A stretch of 64,000 bases of DNA from Ophthalmolycus amberensis (Eukaryota > Chordata > Actinopteri > Perciformes > Zoarcidae), in the NCBI GenBank assembly GCA_024529925.1, contig JAFEUB010000910.1, forward strand, positions 410,001 to 474,000, in the 5' to 3' direction. The notes beneath the pieces are model-generated. The model was not told the origin of the DNA, searched no databases, and saw nothing but the letters and a program-made list of their open reading frames with translations. This document shows, in pieces, positions 35,901 to 49,299 of this stretch (position 1 is the stretch's first letter; each line of letters starts with the position of its first letter). Made by a program: the position numbers and the translations under genes.

Positions 35901-38900
35901 AACACAAATACATATAGTACATATTATAAATGTGGGAGTTGTAATAATACCTTAACCCCCAATTAATACATATGAAGTCATTGTTCGACACCAAACATGA
36001 GCCTTTATCTTGATTCTTTCACAGGAAAGAACTGCCAGTGTCAGCAATGTAACACATGATGTGATTGACAAATGGGTCTCTCAATGTAATTCAAAGTCAT
36101 GGAAAAAGATCCAATGGTAAGTACAATGCATTTATCGCATATAACTGGTTGTCTGTTAAATCTATTAATACTCTATTCCCAGTGTTATTGACTAACCACA
36201 TAACTGTCACGACTTAAATGAATCATTTGGTTCCAAAGCTTTTAACACAGTTTTCTCAGTGCAAAGGACTGACAATATTAAATCTTCACAGGGAAATCCA
36301 CATGATGTTGTCTTCTGCATCCTGTCTGAATACAAGCTTCCTTGAGCAACGGTAAACACAGTATAGCTTTGCATCAACACTTCTTCACACGTGATAAATG
36401 TCAATGACGTTGGTGACCTCTTGTTTGCACCATTATCAGGTCGAACTTTCAGTTTGTCCAATTTATGACCGAACACTACTGTGCCTGAGTAGCTGTTCTG
36501 AATGTGAGCTTACTTTATTTATTTATTTTCTGTGTTTTTAGCAAAGACAAACATTTCCAGACTTCACCAAAGTACTCGGGCTTGAACATGTCAGTCGTAC
36601 GACTCGCTTTCGAGAAACTGGTGAAGAAGGACAAGGTTTTCACCGAGGTACTGTATGAAACGAAGATGTGTGTAATATGCACGAAGGGTTTCAAAGTGAT
36701 CTACTTTGAGTATCCCGTATGTGTTGCTGTTAAAAATGCTACATTGAGATAAACTCTATAATTGCTCTCAATACACGTTCATAATACGTCTGCTAACTTG
36801 TCTGAGGCGTTGACTCAAGTGACCAAATCCCGTTATTTTTCCCTTGCTGTCCTTTTCTAACCAACAGGTTGAGGCGGCAGTCCTGCTCTTGCTTCCTTCC
36901 CTTGAGAAGAAGCCATTGGGGGTGGAGGGGTTGAGGATCTACCTGCTTCTCAATGAGCTCCTGCATGTGATCCAGAGCCACGAACAGCATCGAACGAGCA
37001 CAACTCTCGCTGAGGCGGTCGCTGCTGCTGTCCTAAACTTGTCAGCTGACAGTCTCCAGGTCATAGGTACTGTCACATCACTAAAATATTGTTCATGATA
37101 ACACATTGTACATTAAAGTTAAAATCCTTGGAGGTTTCCGGTTCCGCCACTTAGAGGATGACAGCTTAATTTTTGAGCTTGTGAAATAACCCCAAAAAAC
37201 TGTACTTTTGTCAATTCTAGTACAACTTTTGTTTAATAATGTAGAAAGAGGTTACTACTAGCAGTAGCACAACCACAAACGTGATAGAATACGATCCTGA
37301 ACTGGGATTTACGGAATACCCAAAGATAAAGAGGGCACCGATATGACTGGTTTTCTGGATAACCTGCTAAAAAACGCACACGACCTTCCCTGTGACAGCT
37401 ATCTCAGAATAGAACGGGCACACCAAGTACTGGCACCAAAGCCCAACGGCCAGCAGGCAATGCCCCAATCTATATTGGTCAAGTAATTAAAGGAGCCGGG
37501 ACTTGTTACTTAGCTTGTTATCCATGGTTTGTTTTATTTCAATTTTGTGTGGATTTTGGCTAGCATGCGGCCAACTTTCAAAGGTAACAGACAAGGAGGG
37601 GAGATATATAATAGTCTCTGGACGCATGGATGGCGTTGCAATAACATTATGTCACATTTATGCCCCCCTTGTCAGTGATTTGTTTTTTTCAGAAAGATAT
37701 TTGAGTTAATGATAGAGGCCCTACAGGAATTGTCATATGTGGTGGAGATTGGAACATCCGTCTTAACCCAAAACTAGATTCAACAAAAAACGTGACCACT
37801 ACATCGTTGCATTGAAAAATGTATGTTCTAATGGCAGAACTGGGCATATTAGCCTATGGAGAGATTTTTACCCATCAGGCCGTCATTATACTTTTTACTC
37901 ATGCCCCCATGATACATACAGTATAAGGACAGACAATTTTTTTGTTCTAAAGAGAGATCGCCATAGAATGCATCTGTGATATTGGAAGTATTAATTTATC
38001 TGATCATGCACCTCTATCCTGCACTGTGCATAGCGATAAGGTGGGAAAAACATTGTGGTGGTTACATGCAAGTATCCTAAACAACCCACAATTTAAGACT
38101 CAAAGGAAAAAGGAAATAAAAATCTTTCTTGAAGAAAATGATAACAAGGAGGTTGACTCAGTTATAGACGCCTTAAAAGCAGTCATCAGGGGGAGAATTA
38201 TATCTTTCTGTGTCCATGAAAAGAAAGACAAACAGTTACAACTACTAAACCTTATTAAAGAATTAAAGGATCTTGAGACACATCATAAAAGGGATCAAAA
38301 AACGAATTTGCTGATAAAAATAAAGAAAGCTATGAATGAAATAAAAATATTATACTCACAGGCAGTGGCGGCTGGTGGAAAATGTTCTAGGTAGGGCCAT
38401 CTTATCAATTTCAGCAAACATCCCAGTATGATTTAATGCAAAAAAAATGTAAGTATCAAACACGCATTATTACTTGGCAGTTAAATATTTAACATGTATT
38501 CCAACGCGAAAACAATCAGTAAATAACACTTATATAATATAATATAACATGTTTATTTATTGAGATGCCCTTATGGACCTTGTTATAGGAGGTAAAGATC
38601 AGGAGAAGTAAACATGAAGTGTAATTATGAATACTGATGTTAAATTAAGCTATGATGAGTTTTCACTGTTAATTTAACATCTCTATTACATGTTGATGCC
38701 TCCATGACCAAGTTAAGCAGATGAGACTGAGGACAACTATGTCGAAGAAAAGATGTTCACTTTGCCGAATATGTAGCTTGACAGAGTTCTCCATGTGTGT
38801 CCTGGTGTTCTCATGTTTCCTTACCTCCTCACTCCCGTAACTGTCCGTGCTGGATCCGTCCCCGTTGTTTTAAAAAGCTAAATAAATGATTAGCATGACG

Positions 38901-41900
38901 TCATCCAGCTAGCCAAACCTGTCTGGTGTACAGCTAGTGAAGCTTCGCATGTAGTCTGCTATCTGATTGTGAGGTCAGGCTGATCTGATATCAGCTCTTT
39001 GGCTGCAGAATCTCCGCCAAAGTTCTCCTCTCAAACGGGTCTTGGAGGAGTAGTGCTCGCGCTGGCGCGGGCGCCTGTAGAGACTTCTCCTGACGAGAAC
39101 GCGCAGCGAGGGGGGCCTGATCGTTCTGGCCCCAAGCTGAATCTATTTGAGGGCGCTGATTGGCTAAATTGTATGTCACTCATTTATATCTTGAATCAGC
39201 AATTGGCTAAACTGCTTCATAGACCCGTCTCTTTTCGGCCAAAACGATCAGGCCCCCCCAGCTGCGCGTTCTCAGGGTGTCGTGCACACAGGCTGAGAGC
39301 ACGAGCAGAGGAGCACACAGGCGGAGAGGACGAGCAGAGAGCACACAGGCGGAGAGGACGAGCAGGAAAAGCATATATTTTGGGCAGATATCATATTTTA
39401 CACACATTACTGGGTACATTCCATAGTTCAAAAACACAAATATTGACAATTTGTATAATTTATGATTATAATTTTTTTATTTTTTTTATTTTTTGTGTGG
39501 CTCATGGTGGGGCCATGCCCCATGGCCCTCTATTGACCAGCCGCCACTGCTCACAGGAAAAAGGATGATATTTACACAACAAAAACATTACGAGTCAGGC
39601 TCAAAATCAACAAAACTTCTGGAGAGAAAGCTGCAAAAACAACGAGCGGATAGCACAATAAACAAAATAAGGGACCTGGATTCTAAAACTATATACTAGA
39701 AACAAGATGAATTTCAAAAGTACTACAAATCTCTATATACACAACCACAGCTAGAGGGCGAGCAAAAAATTGGCTAATTCCTCAATTCTCTCAAACTCCC
39801 TCAGCAGAACAAAATCAGATATTAACAGCAGCGGTAATTGAGACAGAACTAAACAGCGCCATCACCTGGCTTAAAGCCAATAAGTCACCCCTCCGGATGG
39901 TCTTCCTTCAGAGTGGTATAAGACATTTCACTTTGAGTTCATGCCAAGCCTTCTTAGGGCCTGCAATATAACTTTAAAAGATGCCAAAATGCTTCCATCT
40001 TGGAGAGAGTCAGTGATCTCTGTTATCCACAAAGAAGGAAAAGATAAACTAGAATGTGGATCTTACCAATCTCGGTGTTAAATGTTGACTTCAAAATATG
40101 CACAGCCTTCCTTGCCAAAAGACTGGAAAAGATCCTTCCTCAACTTATACATAATGACCAGACTGGCTTTATCTCACAAAGACAAACACGATAACATCAG
40201 GCGATCACTGCACATCCAACAGAATAATCTTGAAGCCTACCTAGTCAGTCTGGATGCTGAGAAGGCCTTTGATTCAGTGAGCTGGCCTTTCTTATAAAAA
40301 GTCCTTGAAAGATTTGGCATACACAACAATTTTATTAAAGGCATTCGTACTCTATGCCAGACCATCGGCCTGGATAGAAATAAATGGGTATCTCTCAGAT
40401 ACCATTAAATTAGAGCGGGGATCAAGACAGGGATGCCCAATTTCTCCAATGCTTTTTGTACTTTATATGTACTTTTTGTACTTTATATGCACAGTGGACG
40501 AGACAAACAGAAAGCATCAAAGACATTTGCATAAATGGATCAGACGACAAGGTGGCCCTGTCCACCGGTGACATATTGATCTATTTAAGTACCCTCTCTA
40601 ACTGTTATTTTAAATTAATGAACCTGCTAAAAACATTTGGTAGATATGCAAGATACAAACTAAATCTGCAAAAAACACAATTTTTTTATCTGTACACCTC
40701 CTAAATACATTGAAGATACATTTTACCTTAACTGGGACCAGAACTCCTTGAAATACTTCGGAATACACTTTCCGAAAAAAATCTCAACATTGTCCAAGAT
40801 AAATTACAAACCCACTCTTAACAAAAATTATAGATGATATACATAGATGGAACTCTATTTCTTTCCTTGGTCTAAGTCATAGAATTGCCTCTGTAAAAAT
40901 GAACATTCTCCCACGACACTGCACAACATGTTTAAGAAAAATGGGGAAGAGAAGGTAACCTCTTAATATCAAATGGGGACTGGTTGGATGTGTGTACATT
41001 TCAGTAGAAATTAACCAATTCTAACGTGTGGCGGGAATTTGGGTGGAAGTGTGTTATTTGTTTCTTCATCACACCGAAGCAGGAAGTACATTTTGCTGGA
41101 GGGGATGCCACATGTTGGAGACGGTGTGGGGCTGGGGAAGCAAATCACTGGCATGTATTTTGGGAGTGTCCAGTGATAAAAACCTTTCTGGGCAGAGTTT
41201 CATAAAGCATTAAAAATCATACTTAACACTGAACTGCCCCTGCATTTGTCGACATTATTTTTAGAAAAACTGATTCTCCAGCAAGGCGTCCAGATGAATA
41301 CACGTTTGGCAATTAAATAACCGCTTGTAAAAAAGCGCTCACAAGGCGCTAGTTGCTTCCTGAGCCCCTGACGATGCAAGAGGATTCAGACCACCCACCT
41401 GAGCATGAGGGACTATAGCAGGAAACAATGCATTCATGTAATCGTGCACAATGTTATCTCACTGATAACAGCCTCACACTCTCTCTGCTGGTCATCGCGG
41501 GGCGACTCCTCTGGTTGCAAGAGACGTCTATGGAAGTGTATGAGACAATGACTCTACTTCTCATTGTTGGAATGCTGTTAAGCATTCCAACTATTGTTAT
41601 CCTGTTTCTTTATTGTTAGAATGCTGTTAAGCATTCCAACTATTGTTCTTCGAATCTTTATTCAACTTCTTCTATTTCTTCCGTCCCACCTCTTCTTCTC
41701 CTTAATTTTTTAAGCTACAGAAACCATTCAACTATCAAAATGTTCAGCTCTTTCACCAGAGGGGTGCTATGACTTTTCATATTTCTAACCTTTAAACTTT
41801 TTGAATTATTAAGCTTTTTATTTTCAATGGGATCTCTATGGAGAATATTTTCAAATGGCTTCAAGCACACAGGTGTTCGCGATTGAGCCAATTAGTGATG

Positions 41901-44900
41901 TTGATAAACACACAGACTCACAGACACACGCGCACATACACTCCTCTCCCTCTCTCTCTCTGTGTGTCTCTCTCTCATACAGTCTTTCAGGTCTTAGGGA
42001 TCTTTAGAGGTCTTTCCACCCTCCTCCACCCCCCCCCACACACACACACACACACGCCATTTTAAAATAAAAGCCCCACAGAATGAATCCTAACTGAAAT
42101 GCTTGTGATGAGCCTGTCATTTAATAACCGGTTTGTGTTTATCTAACATTATGATTCTGTCTCCTCTCCCCTTCTCCCCCACACCCCACACCCCATTTCA
42201 AAATAAAAGCCCCACAGAGTGAATTCTAACTGAACTGCTTGTGATGAAGCCTGTCATTTAATAACCTCTGTTTATGTGTGTCAAACATGATGATTATGTC
42301 TCCTCTCCACCTCCCTCCCCCACCCAGCCCCACCCTTTCAAAATAAAAGCCCCATGGATTAACTGTATTTAAACAAGCTCAAAATGTGGCTTTTTTGTTT
42401 AAAAAATGAACGCTCTAACTACTACTGCTGCTGCTAATATAGTATTACTACTACTGCTACTACTACTTCTACTATAACTTTTGCTGTTGCTACTATTACT
42501 ACTACTGCTACTGCTATTACTGCTACCATCACTATTATTACTACCACTACTGCTATTACTACCACTACTACTATTACTTATACGACAACTGCTACTACTA
42601 CTGCTATTCATGCTACTAAAAGTAGTAATACTACTCCAGCTATTAGTACGACTGCTACTAGTACTACTACTACTGCTACATCTTCTACTGCCATTACTAT
42701 TACTATTACTACTACTACTACTACTACTACTATTACTACTGTGATATTAAATACTACGACCAATACTACAGCTATTACTATGACTACTGACACTACGTCT
42801 TCTACTACTTCTTCTAATTACTAATACTTCTACTACTAATAATACTTCTACTACAACTTCTACTACTACTACTACAAATATCACTAATACTACTACTAGT
42901 AGTTATTCTAATGCTACTAATACTTCTACTAATAATACTTCTACTACAACTTATACTACTACAAATATCACCACTGATGAATTTTTTTAAGCCACAGAAA
43001 CTGTTCAAATATCAAAATGTTCAGCTCTTTCAGGAGAGGTGTGATATGACTTTTCATATTTGTAATCTTTAAACTTTTTGAATTATTAAGCTTTTTGCAA
43101 TTTGTTTTTGAATTGGATATCTATTTTTAGCAATGTTTTTGCGATTAATTTCAGTTTTCAGCATTCCAACGCATTTTCAGCAGGAAATGCTTTTTCTAGT
43201 TTGATTTATTCCCTCAGTAAACATTGTAAACATGAGTTGATGGTCTCAATCTCTAGTTTCAAGTCTTCTTCAATACAGCATGGTGTTCATATGGTAAATG
43301 ATGGTCTATTTAGAGTCAAATAGATCATAAATTAGGGTATGCTTAAGGGCGGGCTTACTGTGATTGACAGGTCTCTACCACAACATTATCTGGTCTGGAA
43401 TTTGTCCGTGTTTTGGTCTTACAACTTTAACTCTTTCACAGTGTGTTTTCAGTTCATAAAAGTTCATTTTAACATTTGTTGTCACCTAAAAATGTCTTGT
43501 TCAGCGTTTGGTTGTACTTCGCTCCACCCTCTCGTGTCACTTCTGGTTGCAAAAAGCCAAGATGGCGACGGCCAAAAAGTCTACCATAACTTCTAATCTA
43601 ATATAAAAGGCTAGCGTACATTCTGTTTGTTTTACTGATGAGAGGAAAAAAAGAGCCTGTTAATTCTGCCTGAATACATATATTTTGTCTCATTTATGAA
43701 ATAGTTGATGCGTATATGTTTTCAATAACACATGCATGAAACAAAGTTCTGATTCATCAAACATATCTCTTTGAAATGGCTGGTTTACCGATTCAAGATA
43801 ATGCCAGGTGATGTAGAAATAGCAGTAAAAATGGTCAACGTTGCTTTAACACTGCTTTAAGATAAAGCTTTGACATCTGCTCAGCTGTTAAATGCTCACT
43901 GGCGTTAATGTCTGCAAATCTCCATGTTGTCTTCCTCAGGGGACTGGTGGTCCTCACTGCCGCCCTCCACCATGGTTGAACATGTTAATGTGTGGAAGCA
44001 GGCCCTCTCAGTGATGCTGTCCTCTGAGTCTGTTCCTCTCAACTCTGGAGTCAGAAACCTGCTGCTAGTCCTCCAGTACATGTACAACGTTAGTATCACT
44101 TATGAACGTCACAGCATAATCCTATACACTTTTTAATTTGATGAACTGTTCCCCTAATAAACACTTGTTTAATAAAAGGTCAACAGCAGGACTGCAGAAC
44201 CTCAAAGGATGCCAGAAACCGACTTCTGTTTGTTGATTGACAAAAACTTTCTAATTAAGGATCTGGAGCTTTGGATTTTTCGGTCACAACTCAAGGTAAA
44301 AAGAACACATGGTTAAATAATGTGTGAGGTAAAGCCATGATGCTGTCCCTCCTTCTGGGAGGATGATCTGTAATCTTGTTTTGTTTTTTCCTCCCCTTTT
44401 CAGAATTTGCATATTGAGCCACTTATCCTGTTTAGCTTTCCAATTCTGATGGATCTGGAGTCAAAGAAATTTGTTTTTGACATGAATGCTGAGTACACCA
44501 AGGTAACTGAAGCCTTGAACTGTACCTCATGAGAACTAACCTTAACCCACAATACTGTCAAGATCAAGAAATCTCCAGGAAACCCTGTGTTCTTTTCAGT
44601 GTGTGTCATTGCAGTATGATAGAATACATGTTCTCTGTGTGAGAAACAATGAAGTTAGCTGACAGTCACAACACAGAAATGGTATAATAATGAAATCTTG
44701 AACTGTATTCCAGAAGAAAGCACAGTACTCTTTGGATCTGTTTTGTGGATTGGACGAGTATTTTGAACTAGACCTGAAGCGAGCATCGGTTTTGGAAGAC
44801 ACCTTTGAACAACTTGCTACTGCTGATCCCAATGGATACAAGTTACCATTTGCGGTAAACATGTAGTTTTGATCTGATAGCCACAAGTCTCACTTTAAAT

Positions 44901-47900
44901 CTTGCATTGTTGTATAGGTACTCTTGTATAAGCTACTGTACCAGGAGGAAAACTCAGTTTGTGCCATTTTGTCCTCCAGGTTTATTTTGATGAAAACTTC
45001 ACAAACGTAGATGATCAGTATCTCTACAGAAAAGACTTTTTTCACGAAGTGTTTCACGAGATGATGTCAGCTGAATCTGGGATGTTCATGTTCAACGACT
45101 CCAAAACACTGGCATGGTTCCCCTCCAAAGTAAGACTTTACATCTTCATACAGGAAAAACAAATATTCAATTCAGATCTTAAATTATTATCATCCTATTT
45201 TGTTTCTAGTTTTCTGATATGAGTTTTGTCTTCCATCAACACCAGGCAACAGAGGAGGACCAGAGATACTTCCAGTTTGGGGTTCTGTGCGGATTGGCTT
45301 TGTACAACCAGTACATCATACACTTACCCTTCCCACTGGCTCTGTTCAAAAAGCTGCTGGGTGTAAAGCCCTCACTGGGGGACATGATCGAATTCAGACC
45401 ATGCGTTGGAGAGTAAGAGGAAATTAATATATATTTTAATCACAAATGTTTGGTTACAGTTGCTGACATCTGGTCAAAACATACTGGAAACCCTTTTTTG
45501 ATATCTTATGTATTATCTATTTTATTTTGCTTCTAGGAGTCTGCTGAACATCCTGGAAGTCTACGAAGATGATGTCATAAAAAACCTCTACATGGACTTT
45601 GTAGTATGTGTTTTACAGATAGTCAATAACATATGTCCTTCCTCCTCTTTCTGAAATCTATCATCATTTCTCAAAGCAGTGACATCACTATCTTCTTCTT
45701 TCTGATAACTGATCAACAGATCAACTGGGATGGCACAGAGGTGGACCTTGATCCTAAAAATCCAGAGAAGCCCCTGACGGGGGAAAATAAGTAAGGACCA
45801 TGCATTTTTGTGACTTTCTTGAGTGCTTTGTTATTTGACAATAATTGAAGGAAAACACTCAATCAGCATTGATAGACGAGTACACATCAAAGGTTTCTGG
45901 CAGAAGCTGATTTTAACACGCCAGATGGTTTGTTCCACAGAACCATCTGATAAACAGTTCATGGAAACTGTTTGGAAAAGGGCAGGCACTTTCAAAATAA
46001 CAGTAGCAGGTGATTTAATCAACCATCATCGGCCAACTTCAACCAATCAGCAGACTATCCTCAAAGCAATTCTTTAGGGCAACCAAACTGCTATTATCAG
46101 TAGAGTTGACATGAGGATATAACTGTGTATCATCTGCATAGAAATTAAAAGCTGTATAAGATCTACTAATTATGTGAACAAGAGGAGGCATGTTAAAGAG
46201 AAAAGAACGAGGCCCAGAGTCAATCCTTGAGGTACACCACAAGTACGTTTTGTGGACGAGGAAATGAAGCTACCATAGTTCCGCAGGAAAATACAGAGAG
46301 ACAGGATTTATATCACTCACTCGCTGCTCCGACCTTTTGTTGAAATAAAACTTCAATCTGCGAAACAGGAAGGCGTTTGTGGATGCCTACGTGACTCATG
46401 CCTTCAACACATCAGTGGAGGGCGTGTTTCAGGAGTTCAAGCGAGGCTTCTTCCAGGTGTGTGACCAGGATTTGGTGAAGCTGTTCCGACCAAAGGAGCT
46501 GCAGGAAGTGCTGCTGGGCAAAGACTTCCATGACTGGGCAAAGCTGAAACAGGTACAGTCTAAAACAAGTGCTCTTTGCATTCTAGTTTTCTCTGCAACT
46601 GATTTATTGCATCCTCATCCCTGCATCGCGCTTGATTTGAATACTAAAAATTATCTTGAACAGAAGTGATTGTAACAAGTCTGTTTCACTGTACGGTAAT
46701 TAGAACACCGATTATGAGGGGCTGTACAATACCACACCACCACACCCCACCATACAGATGTTTTGGGAGGTTTTTGATGAACTAACTGAGGATCAGAAGA
46801 AAGCTTTCCTTTGTAAGTATTGTCCCTGATTTTGACATTTAAAAACAATTCCAATTTATTATCTATTTAATTGACTAGACCTGCTATATACTGTACATGC
46901 AAAGCTTAACACTTAGGATGTCACAAAAATAAATGAAAAGGCAAGAAACTCACTGATTACCGCTGTAGCACGAGCGGCTCCTGCCCCGTTTCTAGGCGGG
47001 GAAGTAGTTCGCACCTAACACGGTGGTTACTCCGTCGGCTGTCCCACCTGCGAGCATATGCGTTCCTCCTTGAGGTCTCAGAACAATACCTTCGGCCTTT
47101 TATCTCACCCCGTAGCTAAATCGTTAGGATTTCAGAATTAATTGTCTTCTTGAAAGTCTTTTACGGCTAATGCCCTATAGGCGCTCTCAATGGGATGTAA
47201 CCCTAACACCCTGTATGTAATAGTTATGTACATCGTCTATACTTTACTATTGCCTATTGTGAACATTCTCACCATTTATGACTAACACTGCCAAGTCTTC
47301 ACCCAGGGAACTCACCTTAAGCTCCTCTGCATGTTTCAGTCGTCACATCTTATCGCACCATTAACGGACAGAGGAAGAGGGGTACATTGTTTTAAAAGAC
47401 CAGAACACTGTTTTGGTTTCAGTCACTTACTAAATGTAAGGCTATGTTTTTATTTCTGGTTTTTCACACAAGATTCACATACAACAATTTCAATTCAATA
47501 AAACAGTTACAGTGGCTACAAGAACTCATTCTAGCATTCCTCTCTGTCAGCCTTCGCTGATTTTGTAATGACGTCTTCTTCTGTCAGCTCTCTGACATTC
47601 CCATTCTCTAGTTGGGGTGGGGAGAAGCCCCAAACTCAGTTTTTCTGCTGCTTTTTATGCTGATCTAAGACCGGCACCTCCTTCATTTCATGTGTCACTC
47701 ACACATGAGTCCTCCTCTTTCTTAGCTGACACAGAATGTAACTGGTGGTAACTGGTTTGATCCTGCTAGAACCAGAAGCACTGTAAGGCTCAAGTGACTA
47801 TTTTAAACAAAGTGTCTAACTCTAAACAGTTTATATGTTAAATCACAGCTATCATAAAATAAAACAATTCACATGATGATGGTTATAAAAAGTATAAACA

Positions 47901-48235
47901 AGCTATATGTTGTGCTGGTTATACTTTGAAATCAAAAGGGTTACAGGTTATAATAGCTCTACTTTTATGCTTTCATACTTTTCTACGATCTTTCTACACC
48001 ACGTTTCCCTCCACTAGGGTTCGTGACTGGCTTCGAAAGGGTGCCCATTCTTGGCATGGAAACGATCAAGATGACAGTCAAACTTAAGGGAGTTGGGGAC
48101 CTCTCTTATGACAAGTACTACCCTCAGTCACATACATGTTACTCAATCCTGGAGCTGCCCTTATACTCAACCAAGGAGATCATGCAAAGCAAGCTTACTG
48201 AGGCCCTGAGCAACAATAGAAGAATCTACAAGTGA
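32997..48235 (+). CDS. HERC5/6-like E3 ubiquitin/ISG15 ligase, copy 2, complete
   Basis: Twenty-three exons with GT-AG junctions give an unbroken 980-aa protein: 32997-33213, 33329-33455, 33561-33637, 34014-34235, 34332-34423, 34585-34715, 35612-35736, 35819-35895, 36025-36116, 36292-36351, 36542-36647, 36868-37066, 43940-44088, 44179-44295, 44404-44502, 44714-44854, 44980-45129, 45246-45412, 45537-45603, 45720-45790, 46369-46552, 46758-46812, 48018-48235. RCC1 blades are visible at about residues 140-157 (GGQVYTWGRDSRGQLGLG), 195-213, 246-263 and 299-316. The HECT domain covers about 645-980, with catalytic Cys949 (codon 48137-48139) in SHTCYSILELP and FLWFVTG before it. Size and layout fit the small HERC proteins, of which mammalian HERC5 and HERC6 are interferon-induced. 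The promoter carries ISRE-like sites, supporting an antiviral role. The precise fish subfamily is an inference. Confidence 0.9.
37131..41365 (+). mobile_element. Decayed L1-type LINE in HERC copy 2 intron 12, interrupted by hAT
   Basis: Plus-strand fragments in order: an ORF1-like piece (LRIERAHQVLAPKPN, about 37400), an endonuclease with GDWN and SDHAPL motifs (37503-38020), a linker region, and a reverse transcriptase with LVSLDAEKAFDSVSWPFL and GSRQGCPISPMLF (about 40240-40460). A C-terminal Cys/His region follows (about 41090-41200). Many stops and frameshifts are present. A hAT insertion (38363-39549) breaks the coding region. The equivalent intron of HERC copy 1 lacks the whole element. 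Edges are approximate, taken from where the two introns lose and regain similarity. Confidence 0.7.
38363..39549. mobile_element. Non-autonomous hAT transposon inside the L1 fragment
   Basis: Inverted ends CAGTGGCGGCTGGT and ACCAGCCGCCACTG are flanked by the perfect 8-bp duplication CTCACAGG (38355-38362 and 39550-39557). It is the reverse-orientation relative of the element at 8769-11730 and contains about three units of the minisatellite. The LINE reading frame resumes directly after it. The 189-aa open frame inside is not a gene. Confidence 0.85.
41560..41660. repeat. Two copies of a hairpin-forming repeat
   Basis: The palindromic motif GGAATGCTGTTAAGCATTCC occurs at about 41569 and, with one change, at about 41619, each followed by AACTATTGTT. 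Flanking sequence at 41708-41830 recurs at about 42985-43100, bracketing the tandem repeats between them. The element type is not identified. Confidence 0.6.
42058..42360. repeat. Tandem repeat of about 134 bp, 2.3 copies
   Basis: AAAATAAAAGCCCCA recurs at about 42063, 42199 and 42333, followed in the first two units by similar sequence ending in TCTCCTCTCC. The third unit is partial. It is present only in HERC copy 2 intron 12. Confidence 0.7.
42418..42975. repeat. Long imperfect trinucleotide array (CTA/ACT type)
   Basis: About 550 bp of CTA, CTG, ATT and TTA triplets with near-constant 3-bp periodicity. It produces artificial leucine-, serine- or valine-rich open frames on both strands. 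It is unique to the copy 2 intron. Confidence 0.9.
42976..43939. other. End of HERC copy 2 intron 12
   Basis: From about 43325 the sequence matches intron 12 of copy 1 (2730-3339). In both copies a short frame starting MSCSAFGCTSLHP (2890 and 43491) looks like the first residues of a THAP domain but is not continued, so no gene is called. Confidence 0.4.
46039..46242 (-). mobile_element. LINE reverse transcriptase fragment in HERC copy 2 intron
   Basis: Counterpart of 5861-6079 in copy 1, with the motif YADDTQLYPHVN on the minus strand. It is shorter than that copy because of a deletion in the intron. Confidence 0.5.
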
Positions 48236-48677
48236 TGGAGGGTCTGCGCTGTATCTGTACTGAACAGAGGACTTAACATTGGAATAGAGCACTTTGTAAA
48301 TGGCTGAACAAGGAGCAGCCTTTGTAGCTACTGCTAATATTACTGTGTATTAGCAAACGTGAAGGGTTTTATATTCTTTATAATGAAGATGTGTGGTGGA
48401 TGTACATTCAAAAATGCATGATTCATAATGAAAACATGGATATAAATAGTGTATATGTATAAACTGTATCTGTTGCAGGGGAATCTTAAGTGATTTTACA
48501 AGTGTCTCATCTCCTCAGGCAATAATGAGTGTGATAGAGTTTGTTATTTTGGGGCCAAGTTGCATAAAAAGTATTTCATACAAAATAGATGTCAACAGCA
48601 AAGCATACTCCTCTCTACTGTAGAGACTTAAATGAAAGAAAATGTTTGCTATATGTAACGTTTTTCCTTGTTGGCGC

Positions 48678-48683
48678 AATAAA
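48678..48683 (+). terminator. Polyadenylation signal of HERC copy 2
   Basis: AATAAA about 440 bp after the stop codon, in sequence conserved with copy 1. Confidence 0.6.
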
Positions 48684-49299
48684 AAATGAAACTGGTTTAA
48701 TTCAACTGCAGCATCTCTTGCATAACTCCAGACCCCGAAACTATTTATATATAAAGTAAGAATTACCTTCTATATTTTATGGTGGGGTGTAAAAACACCA
48801 TCTGCCCTCATACTGTTCAGTGGATTACTAAGCTTGGATAGATAGCAATATTTTACACTTTTTCATTTTTATGGGTATTATGTTATATTGCAAAGATGGA
48901 TAGTATTCAGTGATGAACCCCTCTAATTTGAGCCAATAGGATTTCTTGAAGAGCCTATTTTTTAACTATTTTTTTCTTCCAGTTCACTTATTATTTTCAG
49001 CAATTAAACTGTGTACTATTATACGAATTTTGTATTTGTTTTGCGTTTGTCCGTCCGTCTCATTCTCATGAACGCCATATCTCAGTAAGAGATTGGGCGG
49101 ATTTCTTGAAAATGTTACAAACGTCCACCTGGACTCAAAGATGAACTGATGTGGTCAAAGGTCAAGGTCACTGTGACCTCACAAAACACAATGGCCATAA
49201 CTAAGAATTCATATACTAATTATGACAATTTGATGAAGTAATGACATTTTGAAAAGTCATGGATGTAAACAGCACCTTGACTGGCATACAACCGAGAGG
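48684..49299. other. HERC copy 2 3' flank and interspersed repeat
   Basis: Homology to block 1 ends at about 48942. The stretch 49060-49260, with ATGAACGCCATATCTCAGTA and GGTCAAAGGTCAAGGTCACT, resembles a repeat common in fish genomes. No gene is seen. Confidence 0.4.
49165..49179. promoter_or_regulatory. Perfect palindromic estrogen-response-element sequence
   Basis: AGGTCACTGTGACCT matches the AGGTCANNNTGACCT consensus exactly. It overlaps TCAAGGTCA (49162-49170), a typical monomer site for SF-1/ERR-type nuclear receptors. It lies in a repeat, so activity is unproven. Confidence 0.45.

Noticed and set aside
42481..42793. Leucine-, serine- and valine-rich open frames
   Set aside because: Translation of a trinucleotide array; every frame stays open because of the repeat.
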